The notes under the pieces are model-generated. The model was not told where the DNA came from and made no database searches. It was given only the letters and a program-made list of their open reading frames with translations. The position numbers and the translations under genes are program-made. From contig CBDAQC010000006.1 of assembly GCA_965198915.1 (NCBI GenBank), forward strand, positions 434,001 to 498,000: 64,000 bases of DNA, read 5' to 3'. This document shows, piece after piece, positions 42,791-51,522 of the stretch. This DNA is from BOG-908 sp965198915. GTDB taxonomy: Bacteria; Pseudomonadota; Alphaproteobacteria; Acetobacterales; Acetobacteraceae. Position 1 is the stretch's first letter. The number at the start of each line of letters is the position of its first letter.

Positions 42791-43220
42791 TCCCTAACGC
42801 CTTGCTCAACACCAGCGCATCGCTCCCATCCGCGTAATACCCCGCCCGCCGCCCAACCTGCCGGTAGCCCAGTTGTTGGTACAGCCCGCGCGCCGCCGGA
42901 TTGCGGGTGCTCACCTCCAGGAACATGCGGACCGCGCCGCGCAGCCGGGCTTCCTCGGCGGCGCGGGTCAGCAGGGCGGCACCCAGCCCCTGCTGCCGGC
43001 GTTCGGGGACCACAGCCACGGTCAGCACCTCCGCCTCGTCGGCGGCCAGGCGGGCCAGTAGCATGCCACCGCGGCCGTCGATGAAGCCGAACACGCCGGG
43101 CTGGGAGAGCTGGCCCGCAATGATCCGTTCGTCCCAGCACTCGTCCTCCGGGAACGCGCGGGCGTGGATGGCGGAGAGTGCGGTGGCGTGCAGCGGGCCC
43201 GCCTTCACCGGCCCGGTCAT
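42786..43220 (-). CDS. rimI: Ribosomal protein alanine N-acetyltransferase
   Basis: A 144-residue GNAT enzyme that acetylates the N-terminal Ala of ribosomal protein bS18. Motifs: AIHARAFPEDECWDE, AEVLTVAVVPERRQQGLGAAL (acetyl-CoA binding), MFLEVSTRNPAARGLYQQLG. The TAA stop lies within the outer edge of the family A repeat. The start codon (ATG 43220) overlaps the stop of tsaB (ATGA), the usual pairing. Confidence 0.95.
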   Translation of the reverse strand: MTGPVKAGPLHATALSAIHARAFPEDECWDERIIAGQLSQPGVFGFIDGRGGMLLARLAADEAEVLTVAVVPERRQQGLGAALLTRAAEEARLRGAVRMFLEVSTRNPAARGLYQQLGYRQVGRRAGYYADGSDALVLSKALGK

Positions 43221-43861
43221 GCCGGCGCCGCGCGCAGGCCGCCGGCGGGCAGGCGGGCTTCGGGGTCGTCCACGTATAACGGTGCAGCGGGCAGCGGCGG
43301 CAGCCCGCCTTCGTGCCGCAGCGCCGCCATCCTGGCTACTTGCGCCGGCCTCGGCGTTCTGGTGGCACTCAGCAGCACGTCCGTGCCGCGGGCTGCCAGC
43401 GTGGCCGCCACCAGGTTGGCCGCGTTGCCGCACACCGCCACGCGGCCTCGGGCGTGGGGCAGCGCGTCGGTGGCGTGGCCGCTGAAGCCGTGGCCGGTGT
43501 CCAGGAACACGCGCCCGCGCCGGGCGGTCACCGCGGTCCACAACGCGCGATCCAGCCCGGCCAGTTCGGGCGTCAGCGCCTCGGTCACTGTCACTCCCAC
43601 CACCGGCACGTCCAGCGCCAGGCCGATGCCCAGTGCGGTGGCGATGCCGGCGCGCAAGCCGGTGAAGCTGCCCGGGCCCACCACCACGCCAATCAGGTCC
43701 AGCGCACGGCCCGCGCGGTCCAGCAAGGATTCCAGCAGGCCGGGCAGCGCGCCGGCCAGCCCGATCTCGTCGGCTATGCGGCCCGCGGCGGTGGGCTCGC
43801 CGTCGGCCATGATGGCGGCCTCGCAGCCGCCATAGGCGGAGCACACGGCTAGTATACGCAT
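43217..43861 (-). CDS. tsaB: tRNA t6A modification protein TsaB
   Basis: A 214-residue ASKHA-fold protein that activates TsaD in threonylcarbamoyl-adenosine (t6A37) formation. MRILAVCSAYGGCEAAIMAD, GVVVGPGSFTGLRAGIATALGIGLAL (conserved GPGSFTGLR) and RRGRVFLDTG are typical. The start is the ATG at 43861. It forms a pair with rimI by 4-bp overlap; both are conserved neighbours in bacteria. Confidence 0.96.
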   Translation of the reverse strand: MRILAVCSAYGGCEAAIMADGEPTAAGRIADEIGLAGALPGLLESLLDRAGRALDLIGVVVGPGSFTGLRAGIATALGIGLALDVPVVGVTVTEALTPELAGLDRALWTAVTARRGRVFLDTGHGFSGHATDALPHARGRVAVCGNAANLVAATLAARGTDVLLSATRTPRPAQVARMAALRHEGGLPPLPAAPLYVDDPEARLPAGGLRAAPA

Positions 43862-43940
43862 AGCGTTAGCGGTCGTTTCGGGCGGAAATGGAGAAGGCTT
43901 CTGCCCATCGCCGGCGGCACGCCGGCCACGCACGTGGCTG

Positions 43941-44525
43941 TCACAGCAGGACGCAGGCGTCCGCAAAGGCCAGCCTGGGGGCGCGTGGGTAGAGATTACG
44001 GCCGTCGCCGTGGCCCAGATTGACCAGGAAGTTGGAACGCCAGCCGCTCTCGGCGAAGAAGATTTCGTCCACGCGGGCGCGGTCGAAGCCGGACATCGGG
44101 CCGCAATCCAGGCCGATCGCGCGGGCGGCCAGGATCAGGTAGGCGCCCTGCAGGGTGGAGTTGCGGAACGCGGTCTCCTCGGCCAGCGCGTCGTTGCCGG
44201 CGAACCAGGCGCGCGCGTCGGCGTGCGGGAACAGCTCGGGGAGCTTGTCGTAGAAGCGCGGGTCCCAGGCCACGATCGTCACCACCGGGGCGGATAGGGT
44301 CTTGTCGATGTTGCCGGCGGAGAGTGCGGGGCGCAGCCGTTCGCGCGCCTCGGCACTGCGCAGGAAGACGAAACGGGCCGGCGAGCAATTGGCCGAGGTG
44401 GGGCCGAATTTCAGCGAGGCGTAGAGCTGCTCGAGCTGCAGGTCGGTGACCGGCTCGGGGGTCCAGCTGTACTGCGTGCGTGCGTAGTGGAACAGCGCGT
44501 CCAGCGCTTCGGCGTTCAGGGGCAA
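43941..44525 (-). CDS. Nitroreductase family protein (RutE-like malonic semialdehyde reductase)
   Basis: A 194-residue flavoprotein of the RutE/HadB subgroup: LDALFHYARTQYSWTPEPVTD, LYASLKFGPTSANCSPARFVF, AAPVVTIVAWD-type segment and GAYLILAARAIGLDCGPMSGFD. RutE reduces malonic semialdehyde in pyrimidine degradation, but no other rut gene is nearby, so the substrate is open. The start TTG (44525) lies in the outer edge of the family A repeat. Confidence 0.93.
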   Translation of the reverse strand: MPLNAEALDALFHYARTQYSWTPEPVTDLQLEQLYASLKFGPTSANCSPARFVFLRSAEARERLRPALSAGNIDKTLSAPVVTIVAWDPRFYDKLPELFPHADARAWFAGNDALAEETAFRNSTLQGAYLILAARAIGLDCGPMSGFDRARVDEIFFAESGWRSNFLVNLGHGDGRNLYPRAPRLAFADACVLL

Positions 44526-44689
44526 GGCAAGCCGTCCTTTTTTGGAAAAAAGGACCAAAAAACTTTTGCTCCTGACAACGCCGATGCAGCCGCGTGCGTA
44601 GTCAGGCGCACGCGTGGCCCGGTGCAGGCGCCAGGAACAAAAGTCTTTTGCTTCTTTTCTTCAGAAAAGAAGGCCTTTCTTGCTTGCAC
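44524..44689. repeat. Family A inverted pair between the nitroreductase and nfuA genes
   Basis: The left unit has GTCCTTTTTT/AAAAAAGGAC; the right unit has CTTCTTTTCT/AGAAAAGAAG (compensated change). The spacer ends GTGCAGGCGCCAGG as in other pairs. It flanks the start of the nitroreductase (minus) and the stop of nfuA (minus). Confidence 0.94.
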
Positions 44690-44692
44690 CTT

Positions 44693-45250
44693 CTAAGCCG
44701 CAACCTGCTCGACCGAGAGCACCTCCGGCACGTAATGCCGCAGCATGTTCTCGATTCCATGCTTCAGCGTGGCGGCCGAGGACGGGCAGCCGCTGCAGGC
44801 GCCCTGCATGTGCAGGCGGACGATGCCGTCCTTGTAGCCGCGGAAGACGATGTCGCCGCCGTCGCTGGCCACGGCCGGGCGCACGCGCGTGTCCAGCAGC
44901 TCCTTGATCTGGTCGACGACTTCCTGGTCCTCGGGCGCCACCGCGTCTTCCTGTGCGGCGTCCGCCTGGCCGTCCATCACCGGCCGGCCGGCGACGAAAT
45001 GTTCCATGATGGCGCCCAGCACCTGCGGGCGTAGCGCCTGCCAGTCGGCATCGCCCTTGGTGACGGTAATGAAGTCGCCGCCCAGGAACACGCGGGCTAC
45101 GCCGGGCAGCGCGAACAGGGCAGCGGCCAGCGGGCTGCTGCCCGCCACGTCCGGGCTGGCGAAATCCGCGGTGCCGGCGCCCATAACGGGCACGCCGGGG
45201 AGGAATTTCAGTGTGGCGGGGTTAGGTGTGCTTTCGGTTTCGATGAACAT
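44693..45250 (-). CDS. nfuA: NfuA-type Fe-S cluster carrier (NifU domain)
   Basis: A 185-residue protein: Nfu N-terminal domain (about 1-90, ESTPNPATLKFLPG, VFLGGDFITVTK) and a NifU C-terminal domain with the cluster motif CSGC (C152, C155) in MQGACSGCPSSAATLKHGIE. It carries [4Fe-4S] clusters to targets. The start is the ATG at 45250. Confidence 0.96.
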   Translation of the reverse strand: MFIETESTPNPATLKFLPGVPVMGAGTADFASPDVAGSSPLAAALFALPGVARVFLGGDFITVTKGDADWQALRPQVLGAIMEHFVAGRPVMDGQADAAQEDAVAPEDQEVVDQIKELLDTRVRPAVASDGGDIVFRGYKDGIVRLHMQGACSGCPSSAATLKHGIENMLRHYVPEVLSVEQVAA

Positions 45251-45303
45251 GGCGGGGCCTTTCGGACGTCAAGCGGTTTATGGGGTGCCGGTGGGGGCAA
45301 GAT

Positions 45304-45480
45304 AAGGCAAGCCGTCCTTTTTTGAAAAACAGGACCGGGAACTTCGGCTGCCCCGCCTGCGTCGGGGCGTCCCGGTCCCGCAAGCCGCCCAGCGGCAGAA
45401 CCGGCGCGGACCGTGATGCAGGCGCCAGGAGCAAAAGTTTTTTGCTCCTTTTTTCCAAAAAAGAAGGCCTTGCTTCCTTC
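45304..45480. repeat. Family A inverted pair between nfuA and the esterase
   Basis: Left unit GTCCTTTTTT/AAAACAGGAC (one mismatch), right unit CTCCTTTTTT/AAAAAAGAAG-type. The spacer is about 80 bp and ends GATGCAGGCGCCAGGAGC. It lies between divergent genes. Confidence 0.93.
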
Positions 45481-45537
45481 CTTTGATTTCATCCAGCGCA
45501 TAGGCTTCCGGCAAAAGACCACCCCTGGAGACGCCGC

Positions 45538-47181
45538 TTGCCCCTCACCCCGTCCCGCCTGGCCGCGCTGGCCCTCTGCCTGGCCCCACTCGCGGCGCGG
45601 GCGCAGTCGCCCGTGGTCGCCACACAATACGGTCCTGTCCAGGGCACCACGGTAGGCGCCGTCAACGAGTGGCTGGGCATCCCTTACGCGGCCCCGCCGG
45701 TGGGGCCGCTCCGCTGGTATCCGCCGCAGCCGCCGGCGCCGTTCACCGGCACCTTCCAGGCGACGCAGTTCAGCTCCTCCTGCCCGCAGGGGGTCAGCCA
45801 GTTCGGCCGGCCCAGCACCGACGAGGACTGCCTCCACCTCAACATCTATGCGCCGGCGGGCGCCACCGCTGCCTCCCGGCTGCCGGTGATGGTGTGGATA
45901 CATGGCGGCGCGTTCGTCGATGGCGAAGGTGCGGATTACGACGGCAGCCCGCTCGTCACCCAGGGCAACGTGGTCGTCGTCACCATCAACTACCGGCTCG
46001 GGCTGCTTGGCTTCCTGGCCCACCCTGCGCTTGCCGCGTCTGACCCGCACGGCAGCAGCGGCAATTACGGGCTGCAGGACCAGCAGGCGGCGATCGCCTG
46101 GGTGAACCGCAACATCGCCGAATTCGGCGGCAACCCGATCAACATCACCATCTTCGGCGAGTCCGCCGGCGGTGCCAGCGTGGAGACGCAGCTCACCTCG
46201 CCCGGGCTGCCGACGGTGCACGCCGCCATCATCGAGAGCGGCGACTACATGCAGGCGCTGCCGACGCTGGCCAGCGCCGAGGCTACGGGTGTGACGACCG
46301 CCACCAGCATGCTGGATTGCAGCGGGACCGGCACACAGGCCTATGCGTGCCTGCACGCCAAATCAGCCGCCGACATCGTCAACGCCATAAGCCCCGCCGA
46401 CCTCAACGTGTCTCCGAACGTGGATGGTACGACCGTACCCAGGCAGCCGCTGCAGGCCTACGCGGCCGGTAAATACCAGCACGTGCCGGTGATAAACGGC
46501 AGCAACCACGACGAGTACAGGCTTTTCGTCGGCATCGACGAACTGCTGGGCGAGCCGGTGCAGACGGCAACCAGCTACATGAACGCGGTCGAGGCGGCGT
46601 TCGGCAGCTTCGGCATGGCGGTACTGGCGCAGTATCCGGTGTCCAACTACGAGGGCGCGGCCTTCCCCTGCACCCAGGGCTACGATTGCGGCCCGAGCTA
46701 CGCCTACGCCGCGCTGGTGACCGACTACACCTTCGCCTGCGGCGCCCACCTGCTCAACGGCCTGCTGGCGCAATCCACCACGGTGTACAGCTACGAGCTG
46801 AACGATCCGCACGCGCCGGACCTGTTCCTGCCGCCGGAGCCCGCGATCCCCGATCTCGGGGACAGCCACGCGTCCGAGCTGCCCTATATTTGGCCGGACC
46901 TGACGGACCCGCTGCTCGGGCTTGGGCCCGAGGCGTTCAGCCGGCCGCAATTGCAGCTTGCCAGTTCCATGCGCGCGTTCTGGACGAGCCTTGCGCATTA
47001 CGGCCGGCCGCTGGCGCCGCTTGCCACGACCTGGCAGCCATATAACACCCAGGGCCTGGTGCTGAGCCTGGTGCCGCCGGCGCCTGCGCTGGAGAGCAAT
47101 TTCGTCGCCGCGCATCACTGCAACTTCTGGAAGCCTGTGCTGCTGGGGCAGGCCGGGCTGCCCGCGTCCACGCCTTACTGA
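45538..47181 (+). CDS. Secreted type-B carboxylesterase (paralogue)
   Basis: A 547-residue protein with signal peptide (about 1-22) and the type-B carboxylesterase pattern: EDCLHLNIYAPAG, MVWIHGGAF, GNYGLQDQQAAIAWVNRNIA, GNPINITIFGESAGGAS (nucleophile). Later NHDEYRLFVG (acid region) and GDSHASELPYIW (His region). Ends CNFWKPVLLG. The TTG start at 45538 (LPLTPSRLAAL) follows CTGGAGAC. It shares its architecture and the C-terminal HHCxxW motif with the esterase at 39073-40629, so the two are paralogues. Confidence 0.93.
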   Translation: MPLTPSRLAALALCLAPLAARAQSPVVATQYGPVQGTTVGAVNEWLGIPYAAPPVGPLRWYPPQPPAPFTGTFQATQFSSSCPQGVSQFGRPSTDEDCLHLNIYAPAGATAASRLPVMVWIHGGAFVDGEGADYDGSPLVTQGNVVVVTINYRLGLLGFLAHPALAASDPHGSSGNYGLQDQQAAIAWVNRNIAEFGGNPINITIFGESAGGASVETQLTSPGLPTVHAAIIESGDYMQALPTLASAEATGVTTATSMLDCSGTGTQAYACLHAKSAADIVNAISPADLNVSPNVDGTTVPRQPLQAYAAGKYQHVPVINGSNHDEYRLFVGIDELLGEPVQTATSYMNAVEAAFGSFGMAVLAQYPVSNYEGAAFPCTQGYDCGPSYAYAALVTDYTFACGAHLLNGLLAQSTTVYSYELNDPHAPDLFLPPEPAIPDLGDSHASELPYIWPDLTDPLLGLGPEAFSRPQLQLASSMRAFWTSLAHYGRPLAPLATTWQPYNTQGLVLSLVPPAPALESNFVAAHHCNFWKPVLLGQAGLPASTPY

Positions 47182-47273
47182 CGGGATGGCGGCATGCATC
47201 CGCGCACCGCGGCGCGGAAGCGGCTGCGCGGACTACCGTCCCGGCCGGTTCATGAACGGGCCGCTTGCAGGCT

Positions 47274-47558
47274 TCAGATGAACTGCCCGCGTAGGAAGCC
47301 CAGCGCGGGCAGCGGCCGCCACGCCTTTGGCAGGTCCGCGCGGCGTATCGGCGCCACGCTGTAATGCGGCACCGGCTGCCGGCTGCCGCGCAGGAAGCCG
47401 GCATAGGCGCTGACCTGCTGCTCCCGCCAGGTCCGGTCCGCCAGCGCCGCGGTGCGGTTGGGGTAGATGTCGGCGATGCGCTCTGTCTTGCCGAGGGAGG
47501 CGACCACGGCCCAGAGCGTGTCGTCGCGTGCGGCGGGGAGGCGAATGATCTCGGTCAT
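47274..47558 (-). CDS. Hypothetical protein (94 aa) downstream of a MarR gene
   Basis: A 94-residue soluble protein (MTEIIRLPAARDDTLWAVVA...). The region YPNRTAALADRTWREQQVSA recalls DUF2188-like or small stress proteins, but I cannot assign a family. It is 40 bp after the MarR gene on the same strand, so co-transcription is likely. Confidence 0.6.
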   Translation of the reverse strand: MTEIIRLPAARDDTLWAVVASLGKTERIADIYPNRTAALADRTWREQQVSAYAGFLRGSRQPVPHYSVAPIRRADLPKAWRPLPALGFLRGQFI

Positions 47559-47598
47559 GCGTCCTGCTGGGCTGAGTGCGGGGACGTGGCTTGCGTGT

Positions 47599-48144
47599 TC
47601 AGCCGAGCGTTTCCAACGCCGGTTCGCCGGACGGCGAGTCGCTCGCCGGCGGGCTGCAGATGGATACCTCGACCACGGCGTCGCAGGACGGCGGCGGATC
47701 GCCCGCGCTGTTGCGCTGCTCCTGCGCGCGGTCCCGCATGCGAGACAGCGCGGCGGCGGCGGTGGCCAGCGTGCCGTCGTCCAGACCCTGGCAGAGGATG
47801 TTGGCGACGTCGGTGAGCTGGACGTCTATCTCGCCCAGCAGCGGCTGGGCGGCGTCGGTCAAATGCAGCCGCCAGCAGCGGCGGTCGCTGGGGTCCGGCC
47901 GGCGTTCCACCATGCCGCGCGCTTCCAGCCGGTCCACCAGGCGCGCCACGGTGATGGGCTCCACTTCGAGTATCTCGGCCAGCTCCTTCTGCAGCAGGCC
48001 GGGCTGCGCTTCCAGGCGCACCATCAGCGTCCATTGCGCGCGGGTCATGCCATGCGCCCGGGCGCGCCTGTCGGCCTCCGTGCGGATGAGCCGGGCCAAG
48101 GTGACGATGTTGGTGAGCAGGTCGCGCTTGCGGGTCATTGCCAT
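47599..48144 (-). CDS. MarR family transcriptional regulator
   Basis: A 181-residue regulator with the MarR winged HTH: HGMTRAQWTLMVRLEAQPG, QKELAEILEVEPITVARLVD, LEARGMVERRPDPSDRRCWR (wing). A long Pro/Ser-rich C-terminal tail (about 150-181) is unusual. Effector unknown; MarR proteins usually repress divergent or own operons. The start is ATG 48144 (or ATG 48138). Confidence 0.94.
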   Translation of the reverse strand: MAMTRKRDLLTNIVTLARLIRTEADRRARAHGMTRAQWTLMVRLEAQPGLLQKELAEILEVEPITVARLVDRLEARGMVERRPDPSDRRCWRLHLTDAAQPLLGEIDVQLTDVANILCQGLDDGTLATAAAALSRMRDRAQEQRNSAGDPPPSCDAVVEVSICSPPASDSPSGEPALETLG

Positions 48145-48405
48145 GGGATATCTTGGGCCGGGAAAGGACTGGCCTCAACAGATTAGGAAAGCGGGCCGGC
48201 GAATATCAAGCTTGGCCCGGGAGGCAAGGCAAGCAGTCCTCTGCTTGCACCAGGGCGCGGCCCGCTGCCGCCGGCACCCTTGCGGGCAGGGCCAGGCCAG
48301 GCTGTGCCACCGGCCGGCCGGATGCTTCCGGGTCCCGTTTGCAAAAAGCACGGGCTGCCTGCCTTCCCTCTTGGGCCGGCCGCGGCGCTCCGCTAGGAAC
48401 CCCGC
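48145..48405. other. Intergenic region with degenerate family A sequence
   Basis: A 261-bp region between marR (minus) and hpnA (plus). It has GGCAAGGCAAGCAGTCC, CTGCTTGCACC and GTTTGCAAAAAGCACGGGC, the decayed outline of a family A pair. The hpn operon promoter should lie here; I saw no clear boxes. Confidence 0.5.
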
Positions 48406-49404
48406 ATGTCGTCCTCCACCCCCCCTACCCTCGTCACCGGCGCCACCGGCTTTGTCGGCTCCGCCGTAGCGCGTGTGCTGCTGGCGCGCGGCCATACTTT
48501 GCGGCTGTTCGTGCGGCCGGGCGGCGACAGGCGCAACATCGCCGGGCTGGAGGCGGAGCTGGCAGAGGGCGACCTGCGCGACCCGGCCTCGCTGGCCGCC
48601 GCCGCCGATGGCTGCCGCTATCTGGTGCATGTGGCGGCCGACTACCGGCTTTGGGTGCCGGACCCGGAGCGGATGATGCAGGCCAACGTGGAAGGCACCC
48701 GCGCGCTGCTGCTGGCGGCACAGTCCCGCGGGGTGGAGCGCATGGTGTATTGCAGCAGCGTGGCGGCGCTGGGCCTGGTGGGGGACGGCACGGTGGCCGA
48801 CGAGACCACGCCGGTCCATCCGGACAAGATCATCGGCATCTACAAGAAGTCCAAATACCTGGCCGAGCAGGCGGTGCTGGAGCTGGTGCGGGAGCATGCG
48901 ATGCCGGTGGTGATCGTGAACCCGTCCACACCGGTGGGCCCGCGCGACATCAAGCCCACGCCGACCGGCAAAATGATCAAGGACGCCGCGGAAGGCCGCA
49001 TGCCGGCCTATGTGGAGACCGGGCTGAACATCGTGCACGTGGACGACGTGGCGGAAGGCCACGCGCTGGCGCTGGAGCGCGGCGTGGTGGGCGAGCGCTA
49101 CATACTGGGCGGGGAGGATTTCTCGCTTGGCGCGCTGTTCGCCCTGGTCTCCGAGGTGGCCGGCCGCCGGCCGCCGCGGGTGAAGCTGCCGATCGCGCCT
49201 TTGTATCCGCTGGCGCTGGCCTGCGAGGCGCTGGCGCGGTTCGGCGTGGAGCCGGTGGTGACGCGGGAGACGCTCGGGATGGCGAAGAAGAAGATGTTCT
49301 TCTCGAGTGCGAAGGCGCAAGCGGAGCTGGGGTATGCGCCTCGGCCCGCTGTGGAGGCGGTGCGTGATGCGGTGGCGTGGTTCAAGGAAGCGAAGAACTT
49401 TTGA
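48406..49404 (+). CDS. hpnA: Hopanoid-associated sugar epimerase HpnA
   Basis: A 332-residue short-chain dehydrogenase/epimerase: NAD motif TGATGFVGS, catalytic YKKSK, IVNPSTPVGPRDIKPTPTGK, NIVHVDDVAEGH. HpnA acts in extended hopanoid (bacteriohopanetetrol) side-chain metabolism. The first gene of the cluster. The last residues (KEAKNF) and stop derive from a decayed family A unit that follows. Confidence 0.95.
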   Translation: MSSSTPPTLVTGATGFVGSAVARVLLARGHTLRLFVRPGGDRRNIAGLEAELAEGDLRDPASLAAAADGCRYLVHVAADYRLWVPDPERMMQANVEGTRALLLAAQSRGVERMVYCSSVAALGLVGDGTVADETTPVHPDKIIGIYKKSKYLAEQAVLELVREHAMPVVIVNPSTPVGPRDIKPTPTGKMIKDAAEGRMPAYVETGLNIVHVDDVAEGHALALERGVVGERYILGGEDFSLGALFALVSEVAGRRPPRVKLPIAPLYPLALACEALARFGVEPVVTRETLGMAKKKMFFSSAKAQAELGYAPRPAVEAVRDAVAWFKEAKNF

Positions 49405-49525
49405 CTCCGCTGTCGCTGCCGTCCCTTGAACCAGTCGCGGCGTTACGGGCGGCACCGAAGCGCCCGCAGCGTCGCAGGAGCAAAAGTTTTTTGCTTCTTT
49501 TTTTCAAAAAAGAAGGCCTTTCTTG
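49384..49525. repeat. Family A repeat between hpnA and hpnB
   Basis: A decayed left half (AAGCGAAGAACTTTTG, 49389-49404) that overlaps the hpnA 3' end, and a full right unit (49476-49525) with a perfect CTTCTTTTTT/AAAAAAGAAG stem. The right edge supplies the TTG start of hpnB. Confidence 0.85.
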
Positions 49526-50632
49526 ACCTTCCTCGCCGCGCTCGCGCTTCTTGTCTGGATCTACCTCCTCCTAGGCCACGGCCTGTTCTGGCAGTTCGGC
49601 CCCGTGCTGCGACCGCTCCCGTCCACCCGCGCCATGCCGCCCGTCACCATCATCGTGCCGGCGCGCAACGAGGCGGAGAGCATCGTGGCCTGCCTGCAAA
49701 GCCTGCTGGCGCAGGAGTACGTTGGGCCGTTCCGGGTGATCATGGTCGATGACCTGAGCAGCGACGGGACCGGGCGGCTGGCGGACGGCATAGGCGACCC
49801 ACGGTTGACTGTGCTGCGCGGGGCGGCGCATCCGCCGGGGTGGAGCGGCAAGTTGTGGGCGGTGCATCAGGGCGTGGTGGAGGCAGGCCGCGCCGAGCTG
49901 CTGCTGCTGACGGATGCCGACATCGTGCACGCGCCGCGGCACCTGGCCACGCTGGTGAGCCAGATGCAGGCCGGGCGGCTGGACATGGTGAGCGAGATGG
50001 TGGCGCTGCATTGCGAACGGGCGGCGGAGCACGCGCTGGTGCCGCCTTTCGTGTTCTTCTTCCAGTTGCTGTATCCGTTCGCGTGGGTGAACGATCCGGG
50101 CAACAGGATGGCGGCGGCGGCCGGCGGCACGGTGCTGATCAGGGCGGCGGCGTTGGCGCGTGTGGGCGGGGTGGAGGCGATGCGGGGTGCGCTGATCGAC
50201 GACGTGACGCTTGCGCGGCGGGTGAAGCAGGGCGGCCGCATCTGGCTGGGCCATAGCGGGCTGGCCACAAGCATACGGCCGTATCGCCATGTGAGCGACG
50301 TGTGGCGCATGGTGGCGCGCTGCGCGTTCGTGCAACTGGGCTACTCGCCCTGGCGGCTGGCGGGCACGGTGGCGGGCATGGTCCTGGTATGGCTGGTGCC
50401 GCCTATGGCCGCTTTGTTCGCCCATGGGGCGGCGCGCTGGATGGGCGTGCTCGCCTGGGCGGCGATGACGGTATCCTATCTGCCGACATTGCGGCGGTTT
50501 CGGCTGAATTTCGCCTGGGCGGCGTGCCTGCCGGCGGCAGCGGTGTTCTACACGGCGGCCACTTTGGGCTCTGCGGTGGACCATTACCGGGGGCGTGGCA
50601 CGATCTGGAAGCAGCGGGCGTATCACGGATGA
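49523..50632 (+). CDS. hpnB: Hopanoid biosynthesis glycosyltransferase HpnB
   Basis: A 369-residue GT2-type membrane glycosyltransferase with an N-terminal helix, DDLSSDGT (DxD region), TDADIVHAP and LDMVSEMVALH, and three C-terminal helices. HpnB is linked to hopanoid side-chain glycosylation. The TTG start (49523) is in the outer edge of the family A repeat (AGGCCTTTCTTGACC). The stop overlaps hpnC by 4 bp. Confidence 0.94.
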   Translation: MTFLAALALLVWIYLLLGHGLFWQFGPVLRPLPSTRAMPPVTIIVPARNEAESIVACLQSLLAQEYVGPFRVIMVDDLSSDGTGRLADGIGDPRLTVLRGAAHPPGWSGKLWAVHQGVVEAGRAELLLLTDADIVHAPRHLATLVSQMQAGRLDMVSEMVALHCERAAEHALVPPFVFFFQLLYPFAWVNDPGNRMAAAAGGTVLIRAAALARVGGVEAMRGALIDDVTLARRVKQGGRIWLGHSGLATSIRPYRHVSDVWRMVARCAFVQLGYSPWRLAGTVAGMVLVWLVPPMAALFAHGAARWMGVLAWAAMTVSYLPTLRRFRLNFAWAACLPAAAVFYTAATLGSAVDHYRGRGTIWKQRAYHG

Positions 50633-51522
50633 GCGGAGCGATACCTGACCTAGAGAGCGTAGCGATGCCCGGAGCGGTGGCGGACGTGGAGGCGTGGTCC
50701 GGCAAGGACCGCACGCAGGAGAACTTCCCGGTGGGCTCGCTGCTGGTACGGCGTTCCCTGCGGCGGCATGTGCACGCGTTCTACGATTTCGCGCGCAACG
50801 CGGACGACATCGCCGACAGCGCCGTGCTGGCGCCGGACGACAAGCTGGCCCGGCTGGGCGTGATGGAGGACGTGCTGACGGGGCGCGCCGCGGCCGGCTC
50901 GCCGTCCGCGGCGGGGCTGCGGCGCAGCCTGGCCGAGACGGGGGTGACCGACGTGCACAGCCGGGAGCTGCTGCGCGCGTTCCGGCAGGACGCGACGCAG
51001 TTGCGCTACGCCACCTGGCCGGACCTGCTGGAGTATTGTCGCTACTCGGCCATGCCGGTGGGGCGCCACGTGCTGGCGCTGCACGGCGAGACGGCGGACT
51101 GCATCCCGCCATCCGACGCGCTGAGCGCCGCCTTGCAGATACTGAACCACCTGCAGGACATGGCGCGCGACCTGGCCGGGCTGGACCGCTGCTACCTGCC
51201 GCAGGACTGGCTGGCGGCCGAGGGCTCCGGCATCGACGATGTGCGCGCGCCGGCGGAGACGCCGGGGCTGCGGCGGGTGATCGACAGGCTGCTGGACGGG
51301 TGCGACGTGATGAACGAGCAGGCCGCCGCCCTGCCGCTACGGGTACGCGACGTGCGGCTGCGGCTGGAGACCGGCGTGATCGTGGGCCTGTCCCGCCGGC
51401 TGGCCGCCCGGCTGCGGGCCGGCGACCCGCTGGCACGGCGGGTGAAGCTGACCCGCTTCGACGTGGCGGCCAGCCTGGCCGGCAGTGCGCGCTACCTGCG
51501 GCAGCGGCGGGCTGCCGCGTGA
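50629..51522 (+). CDS. hpnC: Hydroxysqualene synthase HpnC
   Basis: A 297-residue squalene synthase-like prenyltransferase with two Asp-rich motifs: DFARNADDIAD and QDMARDLAG. HpnC turns presqualene diphosphate (from HpnD) into hydroxysqualene. RYATWPDLLEYCRYSAMPVG is typical. It overlaps hpnB (ATGA) and hpnD (GTGA). Confidence 0.95.
   Translation: MSGAIPDLESVAMPGAVADVEAWSGKDRTQENFPVGSLLVRRSLRRHVHAFYDFARNADDIADSAVLAPDDKLARLGVMEDVLTGRAAAGSPSAAGLRRSLAETGVTDVHSRELLRAFRQDATQLRYATWPDLLEYCRYSAMPVGRHVLALHGETADCIPPSDALSAALQILNHLQDMARDLAGLDRCYLPQDWLAAEGSGIDDVRAPAETPGLRRVIDRLLDGCDVMNEQAAALPLRVRDVRLRLETGVIVGLSRRLAARLRAGDPLARRVKLTRFDVAASLAGSARYLRQRRAAA

Noticed and set aside
48145..48405. A recognisable promoter for the hopanoid operon
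   Set aside because: No clear -35/-10 pair could be read in this GC-rich stretch.
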